DNA of 64,000 nt from Romboutsia weinsteinii (lineage in GTDB: Bacteria > Bacillota > Clostridia > Peptostreptococcales > Peptostreptococcaceae), in contig NZ_NOJY02000007.1 of the NCBI RefSeq assembly GCF_002250835.2, positions 87,765-151,764 on the forward strand, written 5' to 3'. The notes beneath the pieces were generated by a model. That model did not search any database. It saw only the letters and a program-made list of their open reading frames with translations, and was not told where the DNA came from. Positions 19,912 to 28,093 of this stretch are shown one piece after another; positions within the stretch are counted from its first letter, which is position 1; each line of letters opens with the position of its first letter. Made by a program: the position numbers and the translations under genes.

Positions 19912-20784
19912 CTAAGCAAGTGTTTTAAATGAATATCCGTTATCTTTAAAGTATTTTATTATCTTAGGCAACGCTTTAGCTGTTTGTTCTTTACCATAAG
20001 TATCATGCATTAATAATACAACCATTTCTTTACCTTCTGCCGTATTTACTACCTCTTGATATAGTTGATCTGCGTCCTTTTTTGCACCTTCTGCATCTTT
20101 ATTTAGTGAATTCCAATCTATTGATGTTAAGTTATTTTCATCTAAATGGCTTGTCAATGCATCCATGCCCTTCCATGACATAAATCCTCCTGGACATCTA
20201 AGTACTCTTGTTGAGAAGTTTTCACCTAATATATCTTTTAGTAAATCATCGGTTTTCTTGAAATCCTCTTTAAAAGCTCCTAAATCTAGTGTTCTATTAG
20301 GATATAATTTCTTATAGTCATGACTGTAAGAATGATTAGCTATGGCATGACCACTATCAAATTCTTTTTTAACAAGATCTTTAGCTTTTTGTCCTCCATT
20401 GTCTACTGTTTGTCCTGTTATAAAAAATGTTGCTTTTACATCATTTTCCTCTAAAGTATCTAGTATTTGAGGTGTAACTGTAGTTGATGCTCCGTCATCA
20501 AAAGTTAAAAATACAACTTTTTCACCATCATTTGTGTAGTCATAAGTATTAATTTTTTTCTCAACCTTCTTAGCATCATATACGTACTTTTTACCCTCTT
20601 TATTTGTACCTATATACTTTTCGTCTTTTTTTTCTTCTTCATTTGTTGAACTATCTTTTACATCTGTATTTTGAATTATAATACTTTGTTTGCTATCATT
20701 AAGGTTGAGTACATTCTTTCCAATTACTACTATAGATATTATACCTGCTATTATTATCACTTTTTTGTATTTTGCTATTTTCAT
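19912..20784 (-). CDS. Polysaccharide deacetylase (NodB domain), membrane-anchored
   Basis: 290 residues with an N-terminal membrane helix (about 8-23) and an Asp/Lys-rich linker. The NodB domain starts at VVFLTFDDGASTTVTPQIL, which gives the catalytic and metal Asp pair. It continues with HAIANHSYSHDY (metal His residues) and RCPGGF (motif 3), and ends with VVLLMHDT (catalytic His). Such enzymes deacetylate GlcNAc or MurNAc in the wall and raise lysozyme resistance. The start at 20784 is preferred because GGAGG lies seven bases before it; the earlier in-frame ATG overlaps that site. Monocistronic. Confidence 0.9.
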   Translation of the reverse strand: MKIAKYKKVIIIAGIISIVVIGKNVLNLNDSKQSIIIQNTDVKDSSTNEEEKKDEKYIGTNKEGKKYVYDAKKVEKKINTYDYTNDGEKVVFLTFDDGASTTVTPQILDTLEENDVKATFFITGQTVDNGGQKAKDLVKKEFDSGHAIANHSYSHDYKKLYPNRTLDLGAFKEDFKKTDDLLKDILGENFSTRVLRCPGGFMSWKGMDALTSHLDENNLTSIDWNSLNKDAEGAKKDADQLYQEVVNTAEGKEMVVLLMHDTYGKEQTAKALPKIIKYFKDNGYSFKTLA

Positions 20785-21031
20785 ATTATCCTCCATCTTA
20801 CTTCTAAATTGAATCTATTTCTATTTAATATTGATTTGATTAATCCCTATCTCACTATCTATATTAACTAAAGAAAATAACTGTCTTGTAACCCACTTGT
20901 ATCTAGATTGTAAAATATACTGTTTAATTGAAGTTTTTTAGGATAATTTGCATAATTTTCTATGTTAAAGATATTTTATGTTTTAATAATAGATTACCTT
21001 TAATTTCCAATATCAAATTTCCAAGTATATT

Positions 21032-21050
21032 ATTGATAATAATTATCAAT
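21032..21050 (+). promoter_or_regulatory. Fur-box-like operator, site 1
   Basis: The 19-base sequence attgataataattatcaat is a perfect palindrome around its central base and closely resembles the classical Fur box (GATAATGATAATCATTATC). It lies 45 bases before the DUF3793 start. Found by eye. Confidence 0.65.
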
Positions 21051-21061
21051 AATGTTAATAT

Positions 21062-21082
21062 AAATGATATAAATTATCATTT
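21062..21082 (+). promoter_or_regulatory. Fur-box-like operator, site 2
   Basis: A second AT-rich near-palindrome (arms aaatgata / ttatcattt) begins 12 bases after site 1 and ends at the Shine-Dalgarno of the DUF3793 gene. Confidence 0.5.
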
Positions 21083-21094
21083 AAGGAGGGTAAT

Positions 21095-21691
21095 ATGAAC
21101 TTAACATGTAATATTTCAAATTGTACAAATAAATTAAATTCATCTTATATAAAACGAATACTAGGTATGCTAGGTCCAGTTATTTTAGGATCTAAACCAT
21201 CTGAGATTATTAATATTTCTGGTAAAGATATACAAAGACATGAGAAACTCGGTGAGATACATAAATTATTTGATTCATGCTCAAAGCTTACATACTATGT
21301 TATAGAAACATTAGATGGAGGGTTTAGAATATTATTTATAAATGAAAAATCGCTATCTATAGTCCTTCGCAACAAAAAATGTATAAACTTCCTAAAGTTT
21401 CTTGGGTATCCATCACAGTCTTCTTTAAGTTTGTATGTAGAGGTATTAGTTAACAAGCTTCAATCTGAAGATTTTCCTGATGAGATTGGTATTTTTCTTG
21501 GATATCCTATTAAGGATGTTATCGGGTTTATGGGTTTTGGAAAGTATGACTTTTATAAGACAATGGCTTGGAGAATATATGGAGATCCTTCTGTATCTTA
21601 TGAGGTTTATAATAGTTTTATTAGAGATAAAGATATTATGAAGAAGATGGTTGAGTCTAATTCTATTGAGGATTTGAAGCAGGTTATTTAA
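21095..21691 (+). CDS. DUF3793 family protein
   Basis: 198 residues, no signal peptide or membrane helix. The C-terminal half has the family signature FPDEIGIFLGYPIKDVIGFM, followed by WRIYGDP. DUF3793 proteins occur in clostridia, often next to iron-transport or flavodoxin genes, and have no proven function. Two Fur-like boxes directly upstream make repression by iron likely. AAGGAGGG precedes the ATG. It is not operonic with anything in the window, so the iron link rests on the operator and on family knowledge. Confidence 0.8.
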   Translation: MNLTCNISNCTNKLNSSYIKRILGMLGPVILGSKPSEIINISGKDIQRHEKLGEIHKLFDSCSKLTYYVIETLDGGFRILFINEKSLSIVLRNKKCINFLKFLGYPSQSSLSLYVEVLVNKLQSEDFPDEIGIFLGYPIKDVIGFMGFGKYDFYKTMAWRIYGDPSVSYEVYNSFIRDKDIMKKMVESNSIEDLKQVI

Positions 21692-21723
21692 ACATTATAG
21701 TGTATATAGCAGTTGTAATAGAA

Positions 21724-21760
21724 AAAGAGGTGATTATATCAATGATATAATTACCTCTTT
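21724..21760. terminator. Bidirectional terminator, DUF3793 / hypothetical gene
   Basis: Seventeen-base arms starting aaagaggtgattatatc with one G-T pair lie between the convergent stops. Confidence 0.82.
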
Positions 21761-21765
21761 GTATT

Positions 21766-22077
21766 TTAAGTGAATACTTTTTTAATAAACAATTGTATGA
21801 CTATTTCTGAGCCTTGAATTATAAGAGTATTTTTTACAAGATTCATTCTTGTAGTGCCAATTATATCACTGTTAAATCTGTGGTTTTCATTTGAAGTAAG
21901 TTCACATTTTCTAATTATATTTTCTAAATTATGCTCTGCAGATACTAATTTGACTAAGTCAATAGGATTTAAATTGACTTCTAACTTCGGCCACTGATCG
22001 CTGTACAATGTATATTTTATATTATCAAAGTTATAATTTGCAGATAAATATTTTATAAATTTTTCACTTCCCAACAA
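21766..22077 (-). CDS. Hypothetical small protein
   Basis: 103 residues starting at TTG, 7 bases after a GGGGGG Shine-Dalgarno (a second TTG directly follows and could be used). There is no membrane helix, Cys motif or recognised domain. The C-terminal half (about 60-103) is rich in beta-type residues. It is monocistronic, ends at a strong terminator, and is not recognised as a member of any family. Confidence 0.6.
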   Translation of the reverse strand: MLGSEKFIKYLSANYNFDNIKYTLYSDQWPKLEVNLNPIDLVKLVSAEHNLENIIRKCELTSNENHRFNSDIIGTTRMNLVKNTLIIQGSEIVIQLFIKKVFT

Positions 22078-22389
22078 GTATCCCCCCTTAAAGCATCAAT
22101 ATTTCATCACATATTTTTTGGTAGTATAAAATATTATATTAATTCCAATTACGATAATTTATATAATATAATTATTACATATTTTATCCATATGAAAACT
22201 TTCGTTTTTGTATGTTTTTTTATCTATTTTGCAAATAATACTCATCTTTATCTTACCTAATTTCTTTTGTCGTCATTTCTGACTTTACAAAAACAAAACA
22301 CCTATATTTATACAATATAAGTGTTTCATACTCAATCAATTTAAATTAATATCCACTGATTTTTAACATAGTTGAATGTCATAGTACTA
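22078..22389. other. Intergenic region upstream of the small hypothetical gene
   Basis: This AT-rich stretch holds the flotillin terminator at 22296-22326 and the upstream region of the hypothetical gene. No further gene or structured element was recognised. Confidence 0.4.
22296..22326 (-). terminator. Terminator of the flotillin gene
   Basis: The arms aacacctatatt / aatataagtgtt (one mismatch) are followed on the minus strand by a T-rich run. Confidence 0.65.
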
Positions 22390-23877
22390 TTAACCTTCAT
22401 TAGATTCTAAACTTTCATCATCCACAATAGTACAATTATTTTTATTCGCAATCAATGTAGAACCTAGTGCACCTGATATTAATGCTTTAATATCTAAACC
22501 AACAGCACCTTCTAATCCCTTTATTACCTTATCTGTAGTAGTCATGATGTCGCCTACCATCTTTGCTCCGTTACCTTCACCATACATTGTTATACTATCT
22601 ACATTTGCTAATGGAGATGCTGCATTTTTAACTATCTCAGGCAATTTTTCAACTACCATTTCTATTACTGCTGCCTGTTGCATCTTATTCATAGCATCTG
22701 CCTTTTTATCTAGACCTTCTGCCTCTGCTAATAGTTTAGCTCTTATAGCTTCCGCATCTGCTTTACCTACTGAACTTATACCTTCAGCCTTTTTTTGCTC
22801 TGCTACTAACTCTGCTTCTGCTTTGTCTTTTAATATTTCATATTCTTTTTTAGCTTTATATTGTTCTACATCGGCTTCTTTTTGCTTTTCATAAGCCTCT
22901 GCATCTGCCTCTTGCATTCTTTTATACTTATCTGCTTCAGCTTGTTTTTTGATTTCAGCTTCAAGTACTCTTTCTTTTACTAAAGCTTCTTTTTCCCTTA
23001 TAGCTATTGCCTTTTCTTGTTTTTCTATATCTGCATCAGCTCTAGTAGTTTCAAGTCTCTTTCTTTGTATCTCTTCTGTTATCTTATATACAGCATCTGC
23101 TTCAGCTTTTTTCTCATCTTCTTTTATCTTTAATTCTGACTGCTTTAGAGCTAGTTCATTATTTTTTATAGCTATATCTTGTTCTGCAGTTATCCTAGCA
23201 TCATTAGCTTCTTTATCTGCTTTTGACTTTGCTTGTGCTATTTCTTTTTCAGAATTTGCTTTGGCTATTTCTGCATTTTTTTGTATAGTCACTATGTTGT
23301 CTATACCTAAGTTTTCTATTACTCTATTGTCATCTATAAAGTTTTGAACATTAAAACTTATTAATTCTAACCCCATTGCATTTAAGTCTGGCTCTGCATT
23401 TTCTTTTACTGCCTCAGCAAACTTTTTTCTATCCTTTACCATATCCTCTAACTTCATTGTACCTACTATCTCTCTAACATTTCCTTCTAGCACTTCCCTA
23501 GCTATACTCGCTATGTAGTTGGTATCTTTACCTAAGAAGTTTTGAGATGATAATTTTATTAAATCACTGCTACTGCCTACCTTTACGTTGACATTTGAAT
23601 CTACCCTTACATTAATATAATCTGCAGTTGGCACTGTACTCGCAGTTTTAACGTCTATTTGTATTAATTGTAGTGCTAGTTCATCTTTTCTTTCTAAGAA
23701 TGGTACTTTTATAGTGGCTCTTCCTATTACTACTCTAGGCTGTTTTCTAAGTCCAGAGATTATAAAGGCTTTATCTGTTGGTGCTTTGACATAGCCCCTA
23801 GATACTAAAGCTAACACTAAAACTAAGACTACTGCACCTACCGCCACTGGTATTAACATGGAACTATCAAAAAACAT
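22390..23877 (-). CDS. floT: Flotillin-like SPFH-domain protein (FloT/YuaG type)
   Basis: About 495 residues. A single N-terminal membrane segment (about 8-26) precedes the SPFH/PHB domain (about 30-200). A long Ala/Glu/Lys-rich coiled coil with many EA, KAEA and KADAEA repeats (about 205-400) leads to a C-terminal oligomerisation part with GLDKKADAMNKMQQAAV. Flotillins scaffold functional membrane microdomains and help assemble membrane protein complexes. The ATG at 23877 follows GGGGGGATTTTG and is preferred over the TTG one codon earlier. The NfeD-like partner often found beside it is absent here. Confidence 0.92.
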   Translation of the reverse strand: MFFDSSMLIPVAVGAVVLVLVLALVSRGYVKAPTDKAFIISGLRKQPRVVIGRATIKVPFLERKDELALQLIQIDVKTASTVPTADYINVRVDSNVNVKVGSSSDLIKLSSQNFLGKDTNYIASIAREVLEGNVREIVGTMKLEDMVKDRKKFAEAVKENAEPDLNAMGLELISFNVQNFIDDNRVIENLGIDNIVTIQKNAEIAKANSEKEIAQAKSKADKEANDARITAEQDIAIKNNELALKQSELKIKEDEKKAEADAVYKITEEIQRKRLETTRADADIEKQEKAIAIREKEALVKERVLEAEIKKQAEADKYKRMQEADAEAYEKQKEADVEQYKAKKEYEILKDKAEAELVAEQKKAEGISSVGKADAEAIRAKLLAEAEGLDKKADAMNKMQQAAVIEMVVEKLPEIVKNAASPLANVDSITMYGEGNGAKMVGDIMTTTDKVIKGLEGAVGLDIKALISGALGSTLIANKNNCTIVDDESLESNEG

Positions 23878-24029
23878 CAAAATCCCCCCATTATTTTATT
23901 GTTTCAAGAATTTACCCTTATTTAAGTCTATGTATAATTAACATAATTTATTTTATATTTTATAATAAAAGGCTCTGTTGACATCTTCCATCACCACGGG
24001 GATAATACAATAAAGATTTAATGTAACAA

Positions 24030-24063
24030 AAAGGTATTATCTTGGATACTAGATAATACCTTT
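24030..24063 (-). terminator. Terminator of the second two-component operon
   Basis: The 13-base perfect arms aaaggtattatct / agataataccttt lie 47 bases past the kinase stop. Confidence 0.75.
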
Positions 24064-24109
24064 GGTTATGTATTCTTTTCCATTTCTTATTTCTTGAATT
24101 TTAAAATAT

Positions 24110-25495
24110 TTAGGGTAAAAATCTTATATCAATTTTTAGTCCTTCCTTTAATTTCGCTGTAGCTTTAATATTACCACCATGAGCTTTAATAATATCATGA
24201 GCTATTGCCATACCTAACCCAGATCCTTCAGTTTTATTTCTTGTATTTGTTCCCCTGTAATATCTCTTAAATATATTATTTAATTCATCTTCAGATACAC
24301 CTTTTCCATTATCCTCTATTGAAATATATATATTGTTTTCATTAATTTTTTGTATATTTATCTTTATCTTTACATCATTAGTATTATGGACATAAGCATT
24401 TATTATAAGATTTATAAATACTCTTTTTATTAGGTCTTCATCAAGTTCTAACATTATCTCTTCATCTGAATAATTAAAACTTATGTTGCCGTCGTTATAT
24501 TTTTCATCATTTATAATTTCAATTAATACATGCCTTATTAGAGAAACTATATTTATTTTCTTTTTATTTAAAATTAAAGTATTGCTTTTTAATCTAGTTG
24601 ATAAATTTAAATCCTCTACTAGAGTTTTTATATACTCACTTTTGTTTATTATAGTATTACAACGCTTTTCTCTTATTTCATCATTTATTTCATATTGAGT
24701 ATCTGCAATTATTTCTGCATTCCCAATAATTGATGTTAAAGGAGTTTTTATATCATGTGAAATATTAGAAATCCATTCTTCTCTCATTGTTTCTAGTTTT
24801 TCTCTTTCCTGTTTATTGCTATATAGCCTATCTGATAGTTGATTTAAACATTCTTCCACGTCATAATAAATACTTTTGTTTGCTTCTGGCTTTAAATACT
24901 TACCATTAGATAAATCTATTATTTTATCAACTATCCTACTTATAGGCTTTGTCACTCTTAAAGTATAAAAGAAACTTATTATCAATAATAAAATTATATT
25001 TATAGCAATTAATAGTGGAAATTTATGTGCTTTTTCAATTAATTTAACATCATAAGAATATGTTATTCTTTTTACTTTGTCAGAATTTAAAAATAGTAAA
25101 TAAGTGTATGTATTATCATCTAAGATAGTTTCTTCTAAAAATAATGTTTCTTCTTCATTATTATACATATTTATAAGAGATACATTAGAATAAGAAGATA
25201 CTGCTATATCAGGCTTATTATAGTAAAAAACTTCATTATTATTTTTATCTAATATTTGCAGTCCCATCTTATTTTCTTTTAAAAACTTTATTCCTTCATT
25301 ATTAACTAAGACTTCATTATCTTCTGTTAAATATATATAATCTTTAAATCCTAATACAATTTTTTCAGGATGATAATTATATAAAGCTCCTTCTTTATAA
25401 ATATTAGCTCTCATAAAATCAATATTTATAAATAAAATAATTAACCATGCTAATATGAATGATATAGAGTAATGAATAATCAATTTAGCTTTCAT
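24110..25495 (-). CDS. Sensor histidine kinase (VanS-like architecture)
   Basis: 461 residues. Helices at about 8-26 and 158-179 bound an extracytoplasmic domain of about 130 residues. A short HAMP-like linker leads to the H box SNISHDIKTPLTSIIG (His247). The ATPase region has NLIINAYVHN, EDNGKGVS and GSGLGMAIAHDII. It is transcribed after its response regulator with a gap of only 3 bases. The sensed signal is unknown. The divergent membrane/FMN-binding gene pair is the likeliest target, as judged from position and the intervening repeats. Confidence 0.92.
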   Translation of the reverse strand: MKAKLIIHYSISFILAWLIILFINIDFMRANIYKEGALYNYHPEKIVLGFKDYIYLTEDNEVLVNNEGIKFLKENKMGLQILDKNNNEVFYYNKPDIAVSSYSNVSLINMYNNEEETLFLEETILDDNTYTYLLFLNSDKVKRITYSYDVKLIEKAHKFPLLIAINIILLLIISFFYTLRVTKPISRIVDKIIDLSNGKYLKPEANKSIYYDVEECLNQLSDRLYSNKQEREKLETMREEWISNISHDIKTPLTSIIGNAEIIADTQYEINDEIREKRCNTIINKSEYIKTLVEDLNLSTRLKSNTLILNKKKINIVSLIRHVLIEIINDEKYNDGNISFNYSDEEIMLELDEDLIKRVFINLIINAYVHNTNDVKIKINIQKINENNIYISIEDNGKGVSEDELNNIFKRYYRGTNTRNKTEGSGLGMAIAHDIIKAHGGNIKATAKLKEGLKIDIRFLP

Positions 25496-25498
25496 ACA

Positions 25499-26221
25499 TT
25501 ACTCTCCCTTTATTATAAACTTATACCCTAAACCAATTACTGTATTTATATATTTAGGTTTTGATGGATTATCTTCTATTTTCTTTCTAAGTTTTCTTAT
25601 ATGAACTGTAATTGTATTATCATAACCAAAAAAGTCCTCCCCCCATACTTCTTTACAAATCATTTCTTTACTTATAATTCTATTTGGGTTATTTATTAAA
25701 TACATTAATAGCTTAAATTCCTTTGCTGTAAACTCTAAACTTTCTCCACTTTTATATACGTCACCAGTTTCCTCACTTATTTCCATATCACCAAATTTAA
25801 TAACTCTATTTTCCTTTATACTTTTATTGATAACAATATTATCAAAAGTTTTTAATCTAGCCTTTACTCTAAATGCTACTTCTTTAGCACTAAAAGGCTT
25901 AGTAATATAATCATCTGCACCTATGGCAAATCCTAATAATCTATCCATTTCTTCTGATTTTGCTGATATAAATAATATAGGTATTTGACTATATTTTCTT
26001 AATTCATTAAAAACATCATATCCACTTATATCAGGAAGCATAATATCTAAAAGTATTATATCTGGCTTAACTTTCTTAAATAGCTCTATACCATCTATTC
26101 CATTGTGAGATATAAAAATATTATTAAAACCATCTCTTTTTAAAACTGTATCTAAAATATCTACAATATCTTGTTCATCATCAATTATTAAAACTTTATA
26201 TTTATCAAAAGTATTACTCAT
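25499..26221 (-). CDS. OmpR/PhoB family response regulator
   Basis: 240 residues. The receiver domain has IIDDEQD at the N-terminus, phosphoacceptor Asp59 in ILLDIMLPD, SAKS and TKPFSAKEV. The winged-helix domain ends with NTITVHIRKLRKKIE and YINTVIGLGYKF, typical of VanR/YycF-like regulators. It is the first gene of a regulator-kinase operon and is divergent from the membrane protein gene at 26422. Tandem repeats in the shared promoter region suggest autoregulation, control of the divergent genes, or both. Confidence 0.93.
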   Translation of the reverse strand: MSNTFDKYKVLIIDDEQDIVDILDTVLKRDGFNNIFISHNGIDGIELFKKVKPDIILLDIMLPDISGYDVFNELRKYSQIPILFISAKSEEMDRLLGFAIGADDYITKPFSAKEVAFRVKARLKTFDNIVINKSIKENRVIKFGDMEISEETGDVYKSGESLEFTAKEFKLLMYLINNPNRIISKEMICKEVWGEDFFGYDNTITVHIRKLRKKIEDNPSKPKYINTVIGLGYKFIIKGE

Positions 26222-26273
26222 TTATATACATCTATCTCCTTTTATTTTTTAAGATTATAACATATAAACATGG

Positions 26274-26341
26274 AATTCATACTAATTTTCTAATGATATA
26301 AAATTATTTAAGATGGATTTAAGATGAAATTCATACTAATT
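26274..26341. promoter_or_regulatory. Tandem repeats in the divergent promoter region, likely response-regulator sites
   Basis: atttaagatg occurs twice with an exact 11-base period (26306 and 26317), the spacing typical of OmpR-family direct-repeat sites. The sequence aattcatactaatt occurs at 26274-26287 and again at 26328-26341. They lie between the start of the response regulator gene and the divergent gene. Confidence 0.5.
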
Positions 26342-26421
26342 AAATATAATTATAATAGTCTAGTATTATATAAACACACTTTAGTTTTTATACAATCAAT
26401 TTAATTAAGGAGAATATATTT

Positions 26422-27087
26422 ATGCAAAAAATTATGGAACCAATTTTCCACGTAGTTTATCTAGCTACCGTCATTACTTTAGGATTACAAATGTTAAGTA
26501 AATCAAAGAATAATCAATATTTTAAACTATTTGGTGCAATGGCAGTTATTTTAGGATTTGGTGATGCTTTTCATCTTTTCCCTAGAATATATGCTTTACT
26601 TACTACTGGCTTAGAAAATCATGCAGCTTCATTAGGTTTTGGTAAACTGATTACATCAATAACTATGACAATCTTCTATCTTATCCTTTATAAGATTTGG
26701 AAAATCAGATTTAGTGTTAAAGATTCAAAAAAATTAGACATAACAATGTATGTATTAGCAGCCTTAAGAATTATTCTTTGTTTATTCCCTCAAAATCAAT
26801 GGTTTATAAATAATCCACCAGTCATTTGGGGGATATACAGAAATATTCCATTCACAGTTATGGGAATTATAATGATTTATCTTTTATATAGCTATGGCGC
26901 TAAAAACAATGATAAGGATTATAAAAAACTTGGTATAGCAGTACTATTATCATTTGCATTTTATGCTCCAGTTGTACTTTGGGCATCTGAAAACTTCCTT
27001 GTTGGTATGCTTATGATTCCTAAAACATTAGCATATCTTTGGGTGGTATTTATAGGTTATAAAGAATTTAAACAAACTCTTAAATAA
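26422..27087 (+). CDS. Seven-helix membrane protein of unknown function
   Basis: 221 residues with about seven hydrophobic helices and short loops. The motif GFGDAFHLFPRI (about 46-57), with an in-membrane Asp and His, and a later WGIYRNIPFTVMG segment are its most distinctive parts. It is not a family with a known function as far as I can tell. AAGGAG precedes the ATG. It is divergent from a two-component operon and 86 bases before an FMN-binding gene on the same strand, so the two may form a transcription unit controlled by that system. Confidence 0.6.
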   Translation: MQKIMEPIFHVVYLATVITLGLQMLSKSKNNQYFKLFGAMAVILGFGDAFHLFPRIYALLTTGLENHAASLGFGKLITSITMTIFYLILYKIWKIRFSVKDSKKLDITMYVLAALRIILCLFPQNQWFINNPPVIWGIYRNIPFTVMGIIMIYLLYSYGAKNNDKDYKKLGIAVLLSFAFYAPVVLWASENFLVGMLMIPKTLAYLWVVFIGYKEFKQTLK

Positions 27088-27173
27088 AATCAAATTATTA
27101 CTCATCTAAGCGGTGTGCAAAATAATAGACGATATGTTAAATTATCGTCTATTGAAAAACATCAGGAGGTATT

Positions 27174-27917
27174 ATGACTTTATTTTTTAATATTTTGTTT
27201 GCCTGGATAGCAGTAATACTGGGAATACTTTTAAGCATCATATGGCTAATTAGAATTATTCAAAGGAAAATACAAAAATATCGTAATAAGAATTTATTAA
27301 TAAAAATAAATAAATTCTTAAGAAAAAATCATATTAACTTAGGATATTTATTTTTAATATCATCCTTTATTCATGGCATACTATCATCATATTCAGTTAT
27401 AAGTTTTAATTATGGAACGATTGGGCTAATAATAGAACTACTTTTATTACATACATTTTCTGATAAAGAGAGTATTGGCAATACATGGCTTCAAAGGCAT
27501 AGAGAATTAACTGGTTTGCTTATTATTATTACAGTATTACATATATTTGAAGTTGGAGGATTTGTTGGATTTGATAGAGTTATTGATAGTATTAAATCAG
27601 ATTTAAGCATTAAAACGGATGTAAATTATAACAACATAAGTAATGATTATAAAGATGGAGTATATGAAGGCACTGGATATGGTTATAGACCAGACCTTAA
27701 AGTCCAAGTAACGATAAAAAGTGGATTAATAGATGAGATATTAATAGTTGATCATAATGAAGTAGGCGAGAAATTCTATAGACCAGCTTTTGATTATATT
27801 CCTAAGAAAATAATAGATGAACAAACATATTATATTGATGGAATAAGTGGTTCAACTTATTCTTCAAAGGGGATTATAGAAGCTGTAGAAGATGCATTAT
27901 CTAAGGCTAAAAAATAA
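27174..27917 (+). CDS. Four-helix membrane protein with extracytoplasmic FMN-binding domain
   Basis: 247 residues. Four transmembrane helices occupy about 5-130, with His53, His67, His93, His109 and His123 at or near membrane positions, as in ferric-reductase-like heme domains. The C-terminal FMN_bind domain (about 160-245) opens with KDGVYEGTGYGY and ends in DGISGSTYSSKGI. The S-G-S-T at 225-228 matches the ApbE flavinylation motif, with Thr228 as predicted FMN acceptor. The design suggests electron transfer across the membrane to an outside acceptor. Heme binding is inferred. AGGAGG precedes the ATG. Confidence 0.75.
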   Translation: MTLFFNILFAWIAVILGILLSIIWLIRIIQRKIQKYRNKNLLIKINKFLRKNHINLGYLFLISSFIHGILSSYSVISFNYGTIGLIIELLLLHTFSDKESIGNTWLQRHRELTGLLIIITVLHIFEVGGFVGFDRVIDSIKSDLSIKTDVNYNNISNDYKDGVYEGTGYGYRPDLKVQVTIKSGLIDEILIVDHNEVGEKFYRPAFDYIPKKIIDEQTYYIDGISGSTYSSKGIIEAVEDALSKAKK

Positions 27918-28010
27918 TTATTAACTAGTTTCGTAAATAGTTGCTGGTTAAAATATTGAGAAAAAAGCTTTATTTTGATAGAAAAGATGATGCATATTTG
28001 AACATAAAAT

Positions 28011-28063
28011 ACCCCCTTAAAGTTAATAGATTTTATGATTTAATCTATTAACTTTAAGGGGGT
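28011..28063. terminator. Bidirectional terminator with 22-base arms
   Basis: Perfect 22-base arms (from acccccttaaagttaataga) with a 9-base loop separate two convergent genes. It is the longest perfect stem of the terminators in this window. Confidence 0.88.
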
Positions 28064-28093
28064 TATAACTCATTATTTCAAAGAGTACACAAT

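Noticed and set aside
22544..23347. Two plus-strand frames of 116 and 132 codons
   Set aside because: They are opposite the Ala/Glu-rich coiled coil of the flotillin gene, which gives open antisense frames; no ribosome site or family pattern is seen.
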